Source: Desulfocurvibacter africanus subsp. africanus DSM 2603
GTDB lineage: Bacteria; Desulfobacterota; Desulfovibrionia; Desulfovibrionales; Desulfovibrionaceae
Direction: 5' to 3'
DNA: 64,000 bases
Assembly (NCBI RefSeq): GCF_000422545.1
Contig: NZ_AULZ01000013.1
Span: forward strand, 80,388-144,387
Shown: positions 35,616-47,134 of the stretch, in pieces
Layout: every line of letters starts with the position of its first letter
Position numbering within the stretch: the first letter of the stretch is position 1
Program-made: the position numbers and the translations under genes
The notes under the pieces: generated by a model
What the model was told of the DNA's origin: nothing
Seen by the model: only the letters and a program-made list of their open reading frames with translations
Database searches by the model: none

Positions 35616-36689
35616 TTAGCCGGCTCGTTTCTTCCTGAATTTGTGCAGCCTGGCCAAGATGGTGGCTACGGCCTTGTACAGATCCTCGGGGATGATGTCC
35701 CCAACCTCGACCTGATCATACAAAGCCCGTGCCAGGGGTTTGTTTTCGCGGATGGGCACGCCCGCCTCCCGCGCCATTTCCCTGATGCGCTTGGCCATGT
35801 GATCGGCGCCCTTGGCCACCACGAGCGGCGCGGGAGCCTTGGAGAGATCGTAGCTCAGAGCCACGGCGAAGTGCGTGGGGTTGGTCACCACCACATCCGC
35901 CTTGGGCACGTTATGGAGCATGCGGCTCATGGACATGGCCATCATCTTTTGCTTCTGTCTCTGCCGTATTTTCGGGTCGCCCTCGGCCTGCTTGCGCTCG
36001 TCCTTGACCTCGTCCTTGGTCATCTTGAGCTTTTCCTCGTAGTCCCAGCGCGTATAGACCGTATCGATCACGGCCACGGTGATCATGGGGATAAGCGAGT
36101 AGAGGACCATCTTGTAGCTGACCGTTAGCATGTATACGGCAATGCCTTCGGTGGTCTGGCTGAACAGCGGCAGCAGGTTGTTCATCTCATGGCGCAGCAG
36201 GATGATCGGGCCGATGGCCACGGCCGCCGCGCCAAGAATGCTTCGCGCCAGGCGCACGAAGGCGTCCACGTTGAATATGAGCCGCTTGATGCCGCCGACG
36301 ATGTTGACGAATTTTTCCATTTTAGGCTTGAAGACCTTGGTGGTCCACAACTGGCCGACTTGTATTCGGTTGATCACGAAGGCGGCCAGGGCCAGGCTGA
36401 ACAACACAGGCAGGAGCATTTTGGCCAGATGCACGGCCAGATCCACGAACAGGATATACAAGCCCTCGGTGGTCAGCTCCAGGTTGCCCCAATTCGAAAG
36501 AAAGCTGGCGAAGAGGCTCTTCATCTCGTCGCCGATGAAGCCGATGAGCAGACGCAGAACGAGCAGCCCGACCAGGATCACGGCCAGCTTGGAAAGCTCC
36601 TGGCTGCGGGGGACGTTGCCTTCGTCGCGGGACTTTTTACGTCGCTTTGCTGTGGCTGATTCTGTTTTACTGGGATCACTTTGGGGCAT
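35616..36689 (-). CDS. flhB: Flagellar export switch protein FlhB
   Basis: FlhB (357 residues) controls the switch of export specificity. N-terminal basic SKTESATAKRRKKSRDEGNVPRSQELS is followed by four membrane segments and the cytoplasmic domain. That domain holds the autocleavage motif NPTH (VVVTNPTHFAVALSYD) and the conserved LARALYDQVEVGDIIPEDLYKAVA end. The gene lies between fliR and flhA on the minus strand, the usual fliR-flhB-flhA order. Confidence 0.95.
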   Translation of the reverse strand: MPQSDPSKTESATAKRRKKSRDEGNVPRSQELSKLAVILVGLLVLRLLIGFIGDEMKSLFASFLSNWGNLELTTEGLYILFVDLAVHLAKMLLPVLFSLALAAFVINRIQVGQLWTTKVFKPKMEKFVNIVGGIKRLIFNVDAFVRLARSILGAAAVAIGPIILLRHEMNNLLPLFSQTTEGIAVYMLTVSYKMVLYSLIPMITVAVIDTVYTRWDYEEKLKMTKDEVKDERKQAEGDPKIRQRQKQKMMAMSMSRMLHNVPKADVVVTNPTHFAVALSYDLSKAPAPLVVAKGADHMAKRIREMAREAGVPIRENKPLARALYDQVEVGDIIPEDLYKAVATILARLHKFRKKRAG

Positions 36690-36705
36690 GGCCGCTTCCC
36701 GGACT

Positions 36706-37497
36706 TCAGCGCGCTAAGGGCGCGCCGAGCATGAAGATGGAGTGGAACATGGCGTCCATGTTGATGATGAACTGACCCACATAACGGGCCATGATCGTGA
36801 ACATCAACCCCAGGAAAAGGAAGCCGGTGATGATCTTGAGCGGGAAACCGAAGGACAGGATGCTCATTTGCGGCGCGGCGCGGCCCACCAGGGCGATGGC
36901 CAGGTCCACCAGGAACACGGCCACCATGACCGGCGCGGCTATCTTGATGCCTAAAACAAAAATTTGACTGGACATGCCGAGCACTTCACGGGCCAGGGCC
37001 GGGCTCAGGTACAGGCCGCCAGGAGGAATGCGCTGGAAGGATTCGGCCAAGGCGCGCAGCAGCAACAGGTGCCCATCCAGGATCAGGAAGGTCATGAAGG
37101 TGACCATGTACATGAAGTGGCCGGTGATGGATTCGTTCGTGCCCGTCATAGGGTCGGCCACGTTGACCATGGAGAAGCCCATCTGGAAGCCGATGAGGCT
37201 GCCGCCGGTCTGCACTGCGGCGAAAAGAACGTTGACCACTATGCCCATGACGAGGCCCAGGGTGATCTCGCCGATGAGCATGACGACGATAGTCCATATA
37301 TTTGCCGGGAATTGCTGCCCGGGAAAGCTCAAAGCCGGCCACACGGCGATGGTCAGGATCAGGCACAGGGCAGCCTTGAGCGGAGTCGGGGTCACCTTGC
37401 CGCCATAGAAGGGCATGATGAACAGCACGAGACTGATGCGCATCAGGGTAAGCAGGAAGCTGAGAAAGTCGGCCGGATTGAAGTTGAAGAGATTCAT
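36706..37497 (-). CDS. fliR: Flagellar export apparatus protein FliR
   Basis: FliR (about 263 residues from the ATG at 37497), a polytopic protein of the export-gate core. The N-terminus NLFNFNPADFLSFLLTLMRISLVLFIMPFYGG with following membrane segments and the conserved GEITLGLVMGIVVNVLFAAVQTGGSLIGFQMGFSMV are typical. The frame remains open 87 bp further upstream, but that part lacks homology. No strong ribosome-binding site precedes the ATG. It is the first gene of the minus-strand flagellar block and is divergent from hgcA across ~240 bp. Confidence 0.92.
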   Translation of the reverse strand: MNLFNFNPADFLSFLLTLMRISLVLFIMPFYGGKVTPTPLKAALCLILTIAVWPALSFPGQQFPANIWTIVVMLIGEITLGLVMGIVVNVLFAAVQTGGSLIGFQMGFSMVNVADPMTGTNESITGHFMYMVTFMTFLILDGHLLLLRALAESFQRIPPGGLYLSPALAREVLGMSSQIFVLGIKIAAPVMVAVFLVDLAIALVGRAAPQMSILSFGFPLKIITGFLFLGLMFTIMARYVGQFIINMDAMFHSIFMLGAPLAR

Positions 37498-37739
37498 GGC
37501 GCGCTGCGAGCAAAAAACAAGCCAGCATGACAGTCGGATTAAGGCCACGCGGATCGGTAAGCTATGTGATGTGCAGAATGCCACGCATTCGCCATCGCTA
37601 ATTGATCTTTCCTGTGAACGTGACGCCGCGCAAACTCGTGCCGGACGGTTCGACCTTGATAAGATGCCTTCACAAGCGGATAGAGAGGCATTATCGTGCC
37701 CTTGAGCCTTCCCCCAAGCTATGCCCTTTGGAGACCCGC

Positions 37740-37928
37740 ATGTTGTTCAAGAAGCCTTCAGCCTCGCATGGGCAGGATGCCTGCTGAGAGGCCCAGCCCA
37801 GGCCGGGGTCGGCGACCCCGGCAATCAAGCGTCCCGACACGCTGTCCGCGGCCGACAGCGTCCCTTGTTGCGGTCCGGCGCCTCAGCCCGTTGCGGGCGA
37901 GATCCGCGAGTCGATCCACTCTCCTGAG
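37740..37928 (+). other. Candidate N-terminal extension of HgcA crossing an in-frame TGA
   Basis: An ATG at 37740 with a good Shine-Dalgarno (GGAG at 37730-37733, six bases before it) is in the same frame as hgcA. It reads fifteen codons ending in ...QDAC, meets TGA at 37785-37787, and then stays open to the hgcA stop. The segment after the TGA encodes SVPCCGPAPQPVAGEIRE immediately before the first downstream ATG (37929), which has no evident ribosome-binding site. No ATG, GTG or TTG lies in frame between 37788 and 37928; only a CTG at 37842. Either TGA is decoded (possibly as selenocysteine), or a weak/alternative start is used. Confidence 0.5.
37785..37822 (+). promoter_or_regulatory. TGA with downstream SECIS-like hairpin
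   Basis: The TGA codon (37785-37787) is followed 14 nt later by a perfect 9-bp stem GCCGGGGTC/GACCCCGGC (37802-37810 with 37814-37822) and a 3-nt GGC loop. The loop begins with G and lies 23 nt beyond the TGA, inside the spacing described for bacterial selenocysteine insertion elements. The very small loop and high GC are also compatible with a chance or regulatory hairpin. Confidence 0.4.
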
Positions 37929-39002
37929 ATGTCACCTATCGGTTTTGCGGGAGATCGACCCGGCTACCGCCAGGAGCGCTTTGTCCTGGGCTGGCACGCG
38001 ACCTCTTTGGGACCCGTGCCGCAAGTGGCCACCCATTTGTCCGCCGCCGACCGCCTGGGGGGCGTGGGCGTGCGCTGGGGCATCGGCCGGGGGCGCTACC
38101 GTGTGATCCCGGGCCTCTACGCCGTGGGCTCTCCCGGCGCGCAGAGTCCGGTCATCGTCACGGCCAATTATAAGCTGACTTTTGACGCCCTGCGCAAGGA
38201 ATTGTCCGGCTTGGGCGCTTGGCTGCTCGTGCTGGATACCAAGGGCGTCAACGTCTGGTGCGCGGCGGGCAAGAAAATCTTCAGCGCCGAGGAGATCGTG
38301 CGCCGCGTGCGCGCCTGCGGTCTGGAACGGCTGGTCGCCCACCGCACCCTGGTGCTGCCCCAGCTGGCAGCGCCGGGCGTGGCCGCGCGGGAAGTGCGGC
38401 GAGGCTGCGGCTTCAAGGCCGTGTTCGGCCCCGTGTGCGCCAGCGACCTAAAAGCTTTCATAGCGGCGGATATGCAAGCCTCCCCGGAGATGCGCAGGGT
38501 TTCCTTCGGCCTGTGGGACCGACTCGCCGTCGCACCCGTGGAGATCCATAACGCGCGCCGCAAGGCCCTGTACGCGGCCCTGATTCTGCTCGTTCTGGCA
38601 GGCCTTGGACCCGGCGTCTGGTCCCTGGGGCGCATGCTCGACCGCTGGCCGGCGGCCTTCGGCTCCTTGGTCCTGGGCTTTTTCGGCGGAGCCTTCATCA
38701 TGCCGGCGCTGCTGCCCTGGCTGCCTTTCCGCGCCTTCGCCCTCAAGGGCGGCCTGGCCGGACTGGCCATGGGAACGCTTGCGGCGGCCTTGTTCGCGGG
38801 CGGCCTCGGCTGGCTGGATGGCTTGGCCATGATCCTGGCCGCGACAGTCGTGGGCTCCTGGTACGGGCTCAACTACACCGGATCGAGCACCTTCACTTCG
38901 CCATCGGGCGTGGAACGCGAATTGCGCCGCTACATGCCGGCGCAAGCCGTATTGACGCTGGCGGCCCTGATCGCCTGGCTCGTGTCGCCCTTCGCGGCAT
39001 GA
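37929..39002 (+). CDS. hgcA: Mercury methylation corrinoid protein HgcA
   Basis: HgcA donates a methyl group from its corrinoid to Hg(II). The diagnostic cap-helix motif NVWCAAGK is present at residues 108-115 counted from this ATG, with Cys111 as the predicted lower-axial cobalt ligand. The flanking PGLYAVGSPGAQSPVIVTANYKLTFDALRKELSG and RVRACGLERLVAHRTLVLPQLAAPG match the PF03599-type corrinoid-binding domain. The C-terminal third has about five membrane segments starting near residue 215, as in known HgcA, so it is anchored in the inner membrane. The true N-terminus may lie further upstream (see the candidate extension at 37740). hgcB is encoded 1.4 kb downstream, separated by a radical SAM gene. 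Confidence 0.95.
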   Translation: MSPIGFAGDRPGYRQERFVLGWHATSLGPVPQVATHLSAADRLGGVGVRWGIGRGRYRVIPGLYAVGSPGAQSPVIVTANYKLTFDALRKELSGLGAWLLVLDTKGVNVWCAAGKKIFSAEEIVRRVRACGLERLVAHRTLVLPQLAAPGVAAREVRRGCGFKAVFGPVCASDLKAFIAADMQASPEMRRVSFGLWDRLAVAPVEIHNARRKALYAALILLVLAGLGPGVWSLGRMLDRWPAAFGSLVLGFFGGAFIMPALLPWLPFRAFALKGGLAGLAMGTLAAALFAGGLGWLDGLAMILAATVVGSWYGLNYTGSSTFTSPSGVERELRRYMPAQAVLTLAALIAWLVSPFAA

Positions 39003-39014
39003 CGCGGCAAACAT

Positions 39015-40376
39015 ATGATTTATGGATATTTGGAGCATATGACCCAAGCATTTCCGGATCACGAGGCAGTTGCGCCGGCTTTCCGCCGCCTCCCGTCAAA
39101 GTTCTTCGTCGAGTGCACCACGCGCTGCAACCTGCGCTGCGCCATGTGCGTCAAGCAGACCAAAGGCTGCGAGATCATCGAAGCCGACATGCCATTGGCC
39201 ATGTTCGAGCGTTTGCTTCCGGCCATGGCCCAAGCCGATGCGCTGGTGCTCAACGGCGTCGGTGAATCCCTGCTGCACCCGGAGCTTCCCCGCATGGTGG
39301 CGCTGGCTCGGCAAGCCATGCCGCAAAGCGGCTGGATCGGCTTCCAGTCAAACGGCCTGCTGCTCACGCGCGAGCGCGCCCAGGCCTTGCTGCTCGCCGG
39401 ACTGGACAGGCTCTGCCTTTCCGTGGACTCCTGCTCGCCCGAAACCTTGCGCCAAGTGCGTGCAGGCGCTGAACTGAAAGGGCTGGAGCGGGCTCTGGCC
39501 GTACTGCGCGAGGCCCAAGCCGCCACGCGGCCGGAGGGGAGCAGACGTTTCGAGGCCGGAGTGGAGGTCGTCGTGAGCGACGAAACCCTGGACGGCCTGC
39601 CGGAGTTGATCGAGTGGGTCGCGGATCGCGGGGCGTCCTTCGTGTTGGCCAGCCAGTTGCTTCCGTATGACCGTAGCGCCGCCAAGGGTTCATTGTTCGG
39701 CGCGAGCCCGGACGCGTGCCTGGATTTCTTCGCGCCGTGGCGATCCAAGGCGATCGAGCAGGGCCTGGATCTGTCGCGCTTCCTGGCCGCCTATTTTACT
39801 TTCCTGCGCAGCGAGCAGGACGTGCGCCTCATCCGCTTCGTGGAGGCCATGGCCGCCGAAGCAGAGCGCAAAGGCATTCCGCTACACCTGCCCAATCTCG
39901 TGATCGAGGACCTTGGCAAGCTCGACCGCGTGCGCGAAACATTCGCCCGGGCCGAACAGGCCGCGGTCCGGCGCGGCCTGCGCCTGACCTTGCCCGCGGT
40001 CTCGCCCAGGCTGGACCGGCGTTGCGACTTCATGGAGGACGGCGGCGTGTTCATCACGGCCTCGGGCGACGTCACGCCATGCTACTTCCTGTGGCACGGC
40101 TACTCCTGTTTCCTGGACGGCGCGCTGAAGCGCGTGCGGCCCAAGATATTCGGCAACGTGCGCGAGCGCGAATTGCAGGACATCTGGAATGGGCGGGAGT
40201 TTCAGGCCTTCCGGCGCGAGGTGCTTGAATACGCCTATCCGCACTGCGGCAGTTGCACCGCCGCGCCCTGCGCCGACATCCTGGGCGAGCAGGCCTTCGA
40301 GTACGACTGCCATGGCGTGGAAGTGCCCTGCGGCCACTGTCCCTGGTGCTCCGGGGGCTTCCATTGTCTGTCCTGA
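39015..40376 (+). CDS. Radical SAM/SPASM-type protein between hgcA and hgcB
   Basis: A 453-residue radical SAM enzyme. The CxxxCxxC [4Fe-4S]/SAM motif is CTTRCNLRCAMC near residues 34-45, followed by a GVGESLLHPEL segment. The C-terminal cysteine-rich extension (RRCDF, TPCYF, YPHCGSCTAAPCADI, YDCHGVEVPCGHCPWCSGGFHC) fits a SPASM/twitch region with at least one auxiliary Fe-S cluster. It starts 12 bp after hgcA; an ATG at 39039 preceded by GGAG is an alternative start. Being the only gene between hgcA and hgcB, it is presumably co-transcribed with both. Substrate unknown: it could modify a peptide, a cofactor or one of the Hgc proteins, but this is inference from position. Confidence 0.85.
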   Translation: MIYGYLEHMTQAFPDHEAVAPAFRRLPSKFFVECTTRCNLRCAMCVKQTKGCEIIEADMPLAMFERLLPAMAQADALVLNGVGESLLHPELPRMVALARQAMPQSGWIGFQSNGLLLTRERAQALLLAGLDRLCLSVDSCSPETLRQVRAGAELKGLERALAVLREAQAATRPEGSRRFEAGVEVVVSDETLDGLPELIEWVADRGASFVLASQLLPYDRSAAKGSLFGASPDACLDFFAPWRSKAIEQGLDLSRFLAAYFTFLRSEQDVRLIRFVEAMAAEAERKGIPLHLPNLVIEDLGKLDRVRETFARAEQAAVRRGLRLTLPAVSPRLDRRCDFMEDGGVFITASGDVTPCYFLWHGYSCFLDGALKRVRPKIFGNVRERELQDIWNGREFQAFRREVLEYAYPHCGSCTAAPCADILGEQAFEYDCHGVEVPCGHCPWCSGGFHCLS

Positions 40377-40447
40377 TGACCGCCCGACGACTGCCTGATG
40401 CCGCATAATGACCGCATGACGGCCCAGGAGAGGAGAGAAGAGGAGCG

Positions 40448-40738
40448 ATGCAGGAATTACGTTATCTGAGCGGCGTGGCCAGCCTGGAGCTGAACCGTGA
40501 CAAATGCGCAGGCTGCGGCATGTGCACCGTGGTCTGTCCGCATCGCGTGTTCGAATTCCGCGAGGGCAAGGCCGAGGCCGTGGATCGCGACGCATGCATG
40601 GAGTGCGGCGCCTGCGCCCTGAATTGCCCGACCGGCGCCATCCGCGTCAGCCCCGGCGTCGGCTGCGCCCAGGCCATCATCAAGGGCTGGCTCACGGGCG
40701 GGCCGCCGAACTGCGATTGCGGGTCGGACTGCTGCTAA
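40448..40738 (+). CDS. hgcB: Mercury methylation ferredoxin HgcB
   Basis: A 96-residue ferredoxin that reduces the corrinoid of HgcA and may pass Hg(II) to it. Two CxxCxxCxxxCP clusters are present: C20/C23/C26/C30 (CAGCGMCTVVCP) and C50/C53/C56/C60 (CMECGACALNCP). Features specific to HgcB are Cys73 and the vicinal C-terminal pair C95-C96, matching the conserved extra cysteines reported for the Desulfovibrio ND132 protein. The start follows a purine-rich GAGGAG tract. It stands about 70 bp after the radical SAM gene. Confidence 0.93.
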   Translation: MQELRYLSGVASLELNRDKCAGCGMCTVVCPHRVFEFREGKAEAVDRDACMECGACALNCPTGAIRVSPGVGCAQAIIKGWLTGGPPNCDCGSDCC

Positions 40739-40783
40739 GCCGCAGCCGAAACGGTCAGGTATTTCTTTGAGGCTCGCTACAGC

Positions 40784-41776
40784 TCATCTGCCGGGCTCGG
40801 CATTGTTCCGGCCGTTGCGCTCCTGTCCTGGGCGATTGGAGGCCAAGTATTTCTTCTCATAGTCCGTGTACTTGACCCCGAGCATGGCCATGGCCAGTTC
40901 CACGCACAGCTCGGCCGTGCCGTTGGCCTTGTCGAGCAGCGGATTGACCTCGATGATGTCGAAGCCGATGAGCTCCACGCCCGCTCCGATGGAGCGCATG
41001 ATGAAGGATATCTCGCGGTGGGTCAGGCCGCCGCGCGTGGTGATGCCCGTGCCCGGCGCCACGCGCTTGTCCATGACGTCGGCGTCGAAGCTCACGTACA
41101 CGCCGTTGGTGCCGCGGCTGACGACGTCCACGGCCTCCTGCATGACCCTGGCCAGGCCCCGGTTCTCGATGTCGAAGGTCGTGAACATACGGATGCCCAT
41201 GCGTGTCAGGAATTTGCGCTCCTCGGGATCGATGTCCTTGGCGCCCACGATGCACACGTCCTCGGGCCGCACCTTGGGTGCGAAACCCAGGCAGTTCACC
41301 AACTCCGGCATGCCGTGACCAAGCGAGATGGCCAGGGGCATGCCGTGCACGTTGCCGCTGGGGCTCGTTTCGGGCGTATTGGCGTCGGGATGCGCATCGA
41401 TCCAGATGAGGCCGATGCGGCCGCGAGCCTTGGCCGCTCCTGCCACGGAGCCGATGGCCGTGGAGTGATCGCCGCCCAGCACTATGGGCATATGCCCGTC
41501 CTCTATGGCCTTGGCCGTGAAGCGGGCCAGGGTTTCGGACGTGCGGATGATCTCGCGCAGCTTGGCCTGCTCGCGCTCGGCCGGAGACAGCGGGTCCAGG
41601 GAAAAGTTGCGCAGCACGTCGATGTCGCCGGCGTCGCGGTAGTCTATGCCCGCATAGCGCAAGGCTTCGAAAATGCCTGCGTAGCGCAGAGCAGTAGGGC
41701 CCATGTCAACGCCGAGCTTGCTGACTCCCAGATCCAGGGGCACGCCGATGACTTGCACGGATTTGTGATTGAGCAT
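40784..41776 (-). CDS. rocF: Arginase
   Basis: A 330-residue Mn-dependent ureohydrolase of the arginase/agmatinase family. Metal-binding motifs: GGDHS (101-105), WIDAHPDANTPETSPSGNVHG (125-144), and SFDADVMD (229-236). The long SGNVHGMPLA segment is characteristic of arginase rather than agmatinase, so arginine to ornithine plus urea is the likely reaction. The C-terminal tail (KKYLASNRPGQERNGRNNAEPGR) extends past the usual domain. It is convergent with hgcB and divergent from carB. Confidence 0.88.
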   Translation of the reverse strand: MLNHKSVQVIGVPLDLGVSKLGVDMGPTALRYAGIFEALRYAGIDYRDAGDIDVLRNFSLDPLSPAEREQAKLREIIRTSETLARFTAKAIEDGHMPIVLGGDHSTAIGSVAGAAKARGRIGLIWIDAHPDANTPETSPSGNVHGMPLAISLGHGMPELVNCLGFAPKVRPEDVCIVGAKDIDPEERKFLTRMGIRMFTTFDIENRGLARVMQEAVDVVSRGTNGVYVSFDADVMDKRVAPGTGITTRGGLTHREISFIMRSIGAGVELIGFDIIEVNPLLDKANGTAELCVELAMAMLGVKYTDYEKKYLASNRPGQERNGRNNAEPGR

Positions 41777-42072
41777 GGGGTGTCCTTACACGCCGTTCAT
41801 GACGGATTCGGGTCGGACCGGCGGTGCAGCCGGAAAGGTTCGGAATCTGGAAACGTCGCTGATGTGCTCCAAGCCGCCCCGAAATGCAAGCCGGCGAGAA
41901 ATGCCCGGCCGCGGCGATTGCCGAGCGCGAGGTTGTGCGTTATATTCCCGCGCTTCCAAGCCACGGCGACGCCAGACGCTTCGGCCGCGAAAGCGCCTTG
42001 CGCCGGGCGGATCGATCAGGTAAATCCCCTGCGTTCCCGCCTAGCGCCAACCTCTCACGACCAGCGAACGCC

Positions 42073-45306
<3,234 letters not shown>

Positions 45307-45332
45307 CCGCTGTTCATCGCAAAAGGTAAAAT

Positions 45333-45371
45333 GCCTTCGGCGGCCGGGGGAGCGAGCGCTCCCTCGGCCCC
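45333..45371. repeat. Repeat family B, partial copy 3
   Basis: Only the left-end hairpin of the family is present: GCCTTCGGCGGCCGGGGGAG with the partner CTCCCTCGGCCCC. It is just after the carB stop and about 35 bp before the small membrane-protein gene. Confidence 0.65.
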
Positions 45372-45406
45372 ATGTGATTTTATAGAATACGGAGGGCAGG
45401 GAGCAC

Positions 45407-45619
45407 ATGTTCCTGCTAAAGATCACCGGAGCCCTGCTCCTCCTGTACATCGCCGTATCGGTCCTTATGTATGCGGCGGACTACTTCGCCGGCCGGCGCA
45501 GCCTGGAAGGCATAAGGATCGAGATTCGTCGGAAGTTACGGCGGGCGATGTGGGTATATCTCGGACTGACGGCCATTGCGTTTATCTGGAATCTGCTCAT
45601 GCGCGAGGGGCGAAGCTAG
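45407..45619 (+). CDS. Small membrane protein
   Basis: A 70-residue protein with two hydrophobic segments: residues 4-24 (LKITGALLLLYIAVSVLMYAA) and 46-64 (RAMWVYLGLTAIAFIWNLLM), with a basic loop between (RRSLEGIRIEIRRKLRR). No family is recognised. A GGAG sequence with good spacing precedes the ATG. It is set between carB and purF in the same direction. Small two-TM proteins of this kind are often accessory subunits, but no role can be read. Confidence 0.6.
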   Translation: MFLLKITGALLLLYIAVSVLMYAADYFAGRRSLEGIRIEIRRKLRRAMWVYLGLTAIAFIWNLLMREGRS

Positions 45620-45709
45620 AGTCGAGTCTGCCCGCCTGACTCCGCTGGCAGTTTTGTTTGTTTTAAACAGGGCGAGTTTCCTGCTCATGAAGCAGCGCAG
45701 GGATTTTCA

Positions 45710-47116
45710 ATGAAGCGTGAATACTGCGGACTCTTCGGCATCTACGGCCACACCGAGGCCGCGCGCATGGCTTATTTCGGCCTTTACGCCATGCAGCACA
45801 GAGGCCAGGAATCCGCCGGCATCGTGACCTGGGACGGGACTCTCATCCGCGAGCAGAAGGGCATGGGCCTGGTGGCCGACGTGTTCAACGAGCGCCATCT
45901 GGGCAAGGAGCTCAAGGGCAACATCGCCGTTGGTCATGTGCGCTACTCCACCACGGGCGCGTCGCTTTTACGCAACGCACAGCCGTTCCTTGTGCGCTTC
46001 GGCAACCGCCATGTGGCCATAGCGCACAACGGCAACCTCGTGAACACCATGGAGCTGCGCAAGGAACTGGAAAACTCCGGCTCCATCTTCCAGACGACCA
46101 TGGACAGCGAGGTCTTCGTGCACCTCATGGCCCGCTACCTGAACTCGCACGGGTCCCTCGAAAAGGCCGTTGCCATGGCCTGCTCCAAGGTCAAGGGCTC
46201 CTACTCGCTGCTCATCCTGGTTGACGACAAGCTCATCGCCGTGCGCGATCCGCACGGCTTCCGGCCGCTGTCCCTGGGCCGCGTGGCCGACTCCTACGTC
46301 ATCGCTTCCGAGACCTGCGCCTTCGACTTGCTGGAGGCCGAGTACCTGCGCGAGATCAAGCCCGGCGAGATGCTGGTCATCGAGAACAAGTGCGTGCGCT
46401 CCTTGTCCCTGGCGGAGACCGAGCCCAAGCGCCAGTGCATCTTTGAACTCATCTACTTCGCCCGGCCCGACTCCCTGGTCTTCGGCGAAGTGGTCTATGA
46501 AAAGCGCAAGCTCATGGGCTGCATCCTGGCCAAGGAAGCGCCCGTGGACGCCGATTTCGTCATGCCTTTCCCGGATTCGGGCAACTATGCGTCCATCGGC
46601 TATTCCCAGTGCTCGGGCCTGCCGCTGGAACTGTGCATGATCCGCAACCATTATGTCGGCCGCACGTTCATCCAGCCCTCGCAGGACATGCGCGACTTCA
46701 GCGTGCGCATCAAGCTGAATCCCGTGCGCAGCATGATCAAGGGCAAGCGCATCCTCATCGTCGAGGACTCCATCGTGCGCGGTACGACCATTCGCACGCG
46801 CGTTAAGAAATTGCGCGAGCTGGGCGCGCGCGAGATCCACATGCGCGTGTCCTGCCCGCCCATTACGAATCCGTGCTTCTACGGCATCGACTTTTCCTCC
46901 AAGGGCGAGCTCATCGCGGCCAACAACAAGGTCGAGGACATTGCCCGTTTCATCGGCCTGGACAGCCTGCACTACCTGACCATCCCCGGCCTCATGGAGT
47001 CCGTGGGCCACAAGGACGATTACTGCAAGGCCTGTTTCGACGGCAATTATCCCATCGATCCGGCTCCGGGCGCGTGCAAGCTGTGCCTGGAGGACGATGT
47101 GGCCCTGTCCTGGTAG
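45710..47116 (+). CDS. purF: Amidophosphoribosyltransferase
   Basis: PurF (468 residues) catalyses the first committed step of purine synthesis, from PRPP and glutamine to phosphoribosylamine. The N-terminal nucleophile is Cys6 after a five-residue propeptide (MKREY before CGLFGIYGHTEAA). The Ntn-hydrolase domain ends with the RHYxGR-like NHYVGRTFIQPSQ. The PRPP loop is ILIVEDSIVRGTTIRTRVKKL near 346-366. The C-terminal cysteines (SCPPITNPCFYG, then CKACFD) fit the Bacillus-type Fe-S-containing, propeptide-processed enzyme. It is followed by kdsD 18 bp downstream. Confidence 0.95.
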   Translation: MKREYCGLFGIYGHTEAARMAYFGLYAMQHRGQESAGIVTWDGTLIREQKGMGLVADVFNERHLGKELKGNIAVGHVRYSTTGASLLRNAQPFLVRFGNRHVAIAHNGNLVNTMELRKELENSGSIFQTTMDSEVFVHLMARYLNSHGSLEKAVAMACSKVKGSYSLLILVDDKLIAVRDPHGFRPLSLGRVADSYVIASETCAFDLLEAEYLREIKPGEMLVIENKCVRSLSLAETEPKRQCIFELIYFARPDSLVFGEVVYEKRKLMGCILAKEAPVDADFVMPFPDSGNYASIGYSQCSGLPLELCMIRNHYVGRTFIQPSQDMRDFSVRIKLNPVRSMIKGKRILIVEDSIVRGTTIRTRVKKLRELGAREIHMRVSCPPITNPCFYGIDFSSKGELIAANNKVEDIARFIGLDSLHYLTIPGLMESVGHKDDYCKACFDGNYPIDPAPGACKLCLEDDVALSW

Positions 47117-47134
47117 AGCGGAGACTGTTTAGGC

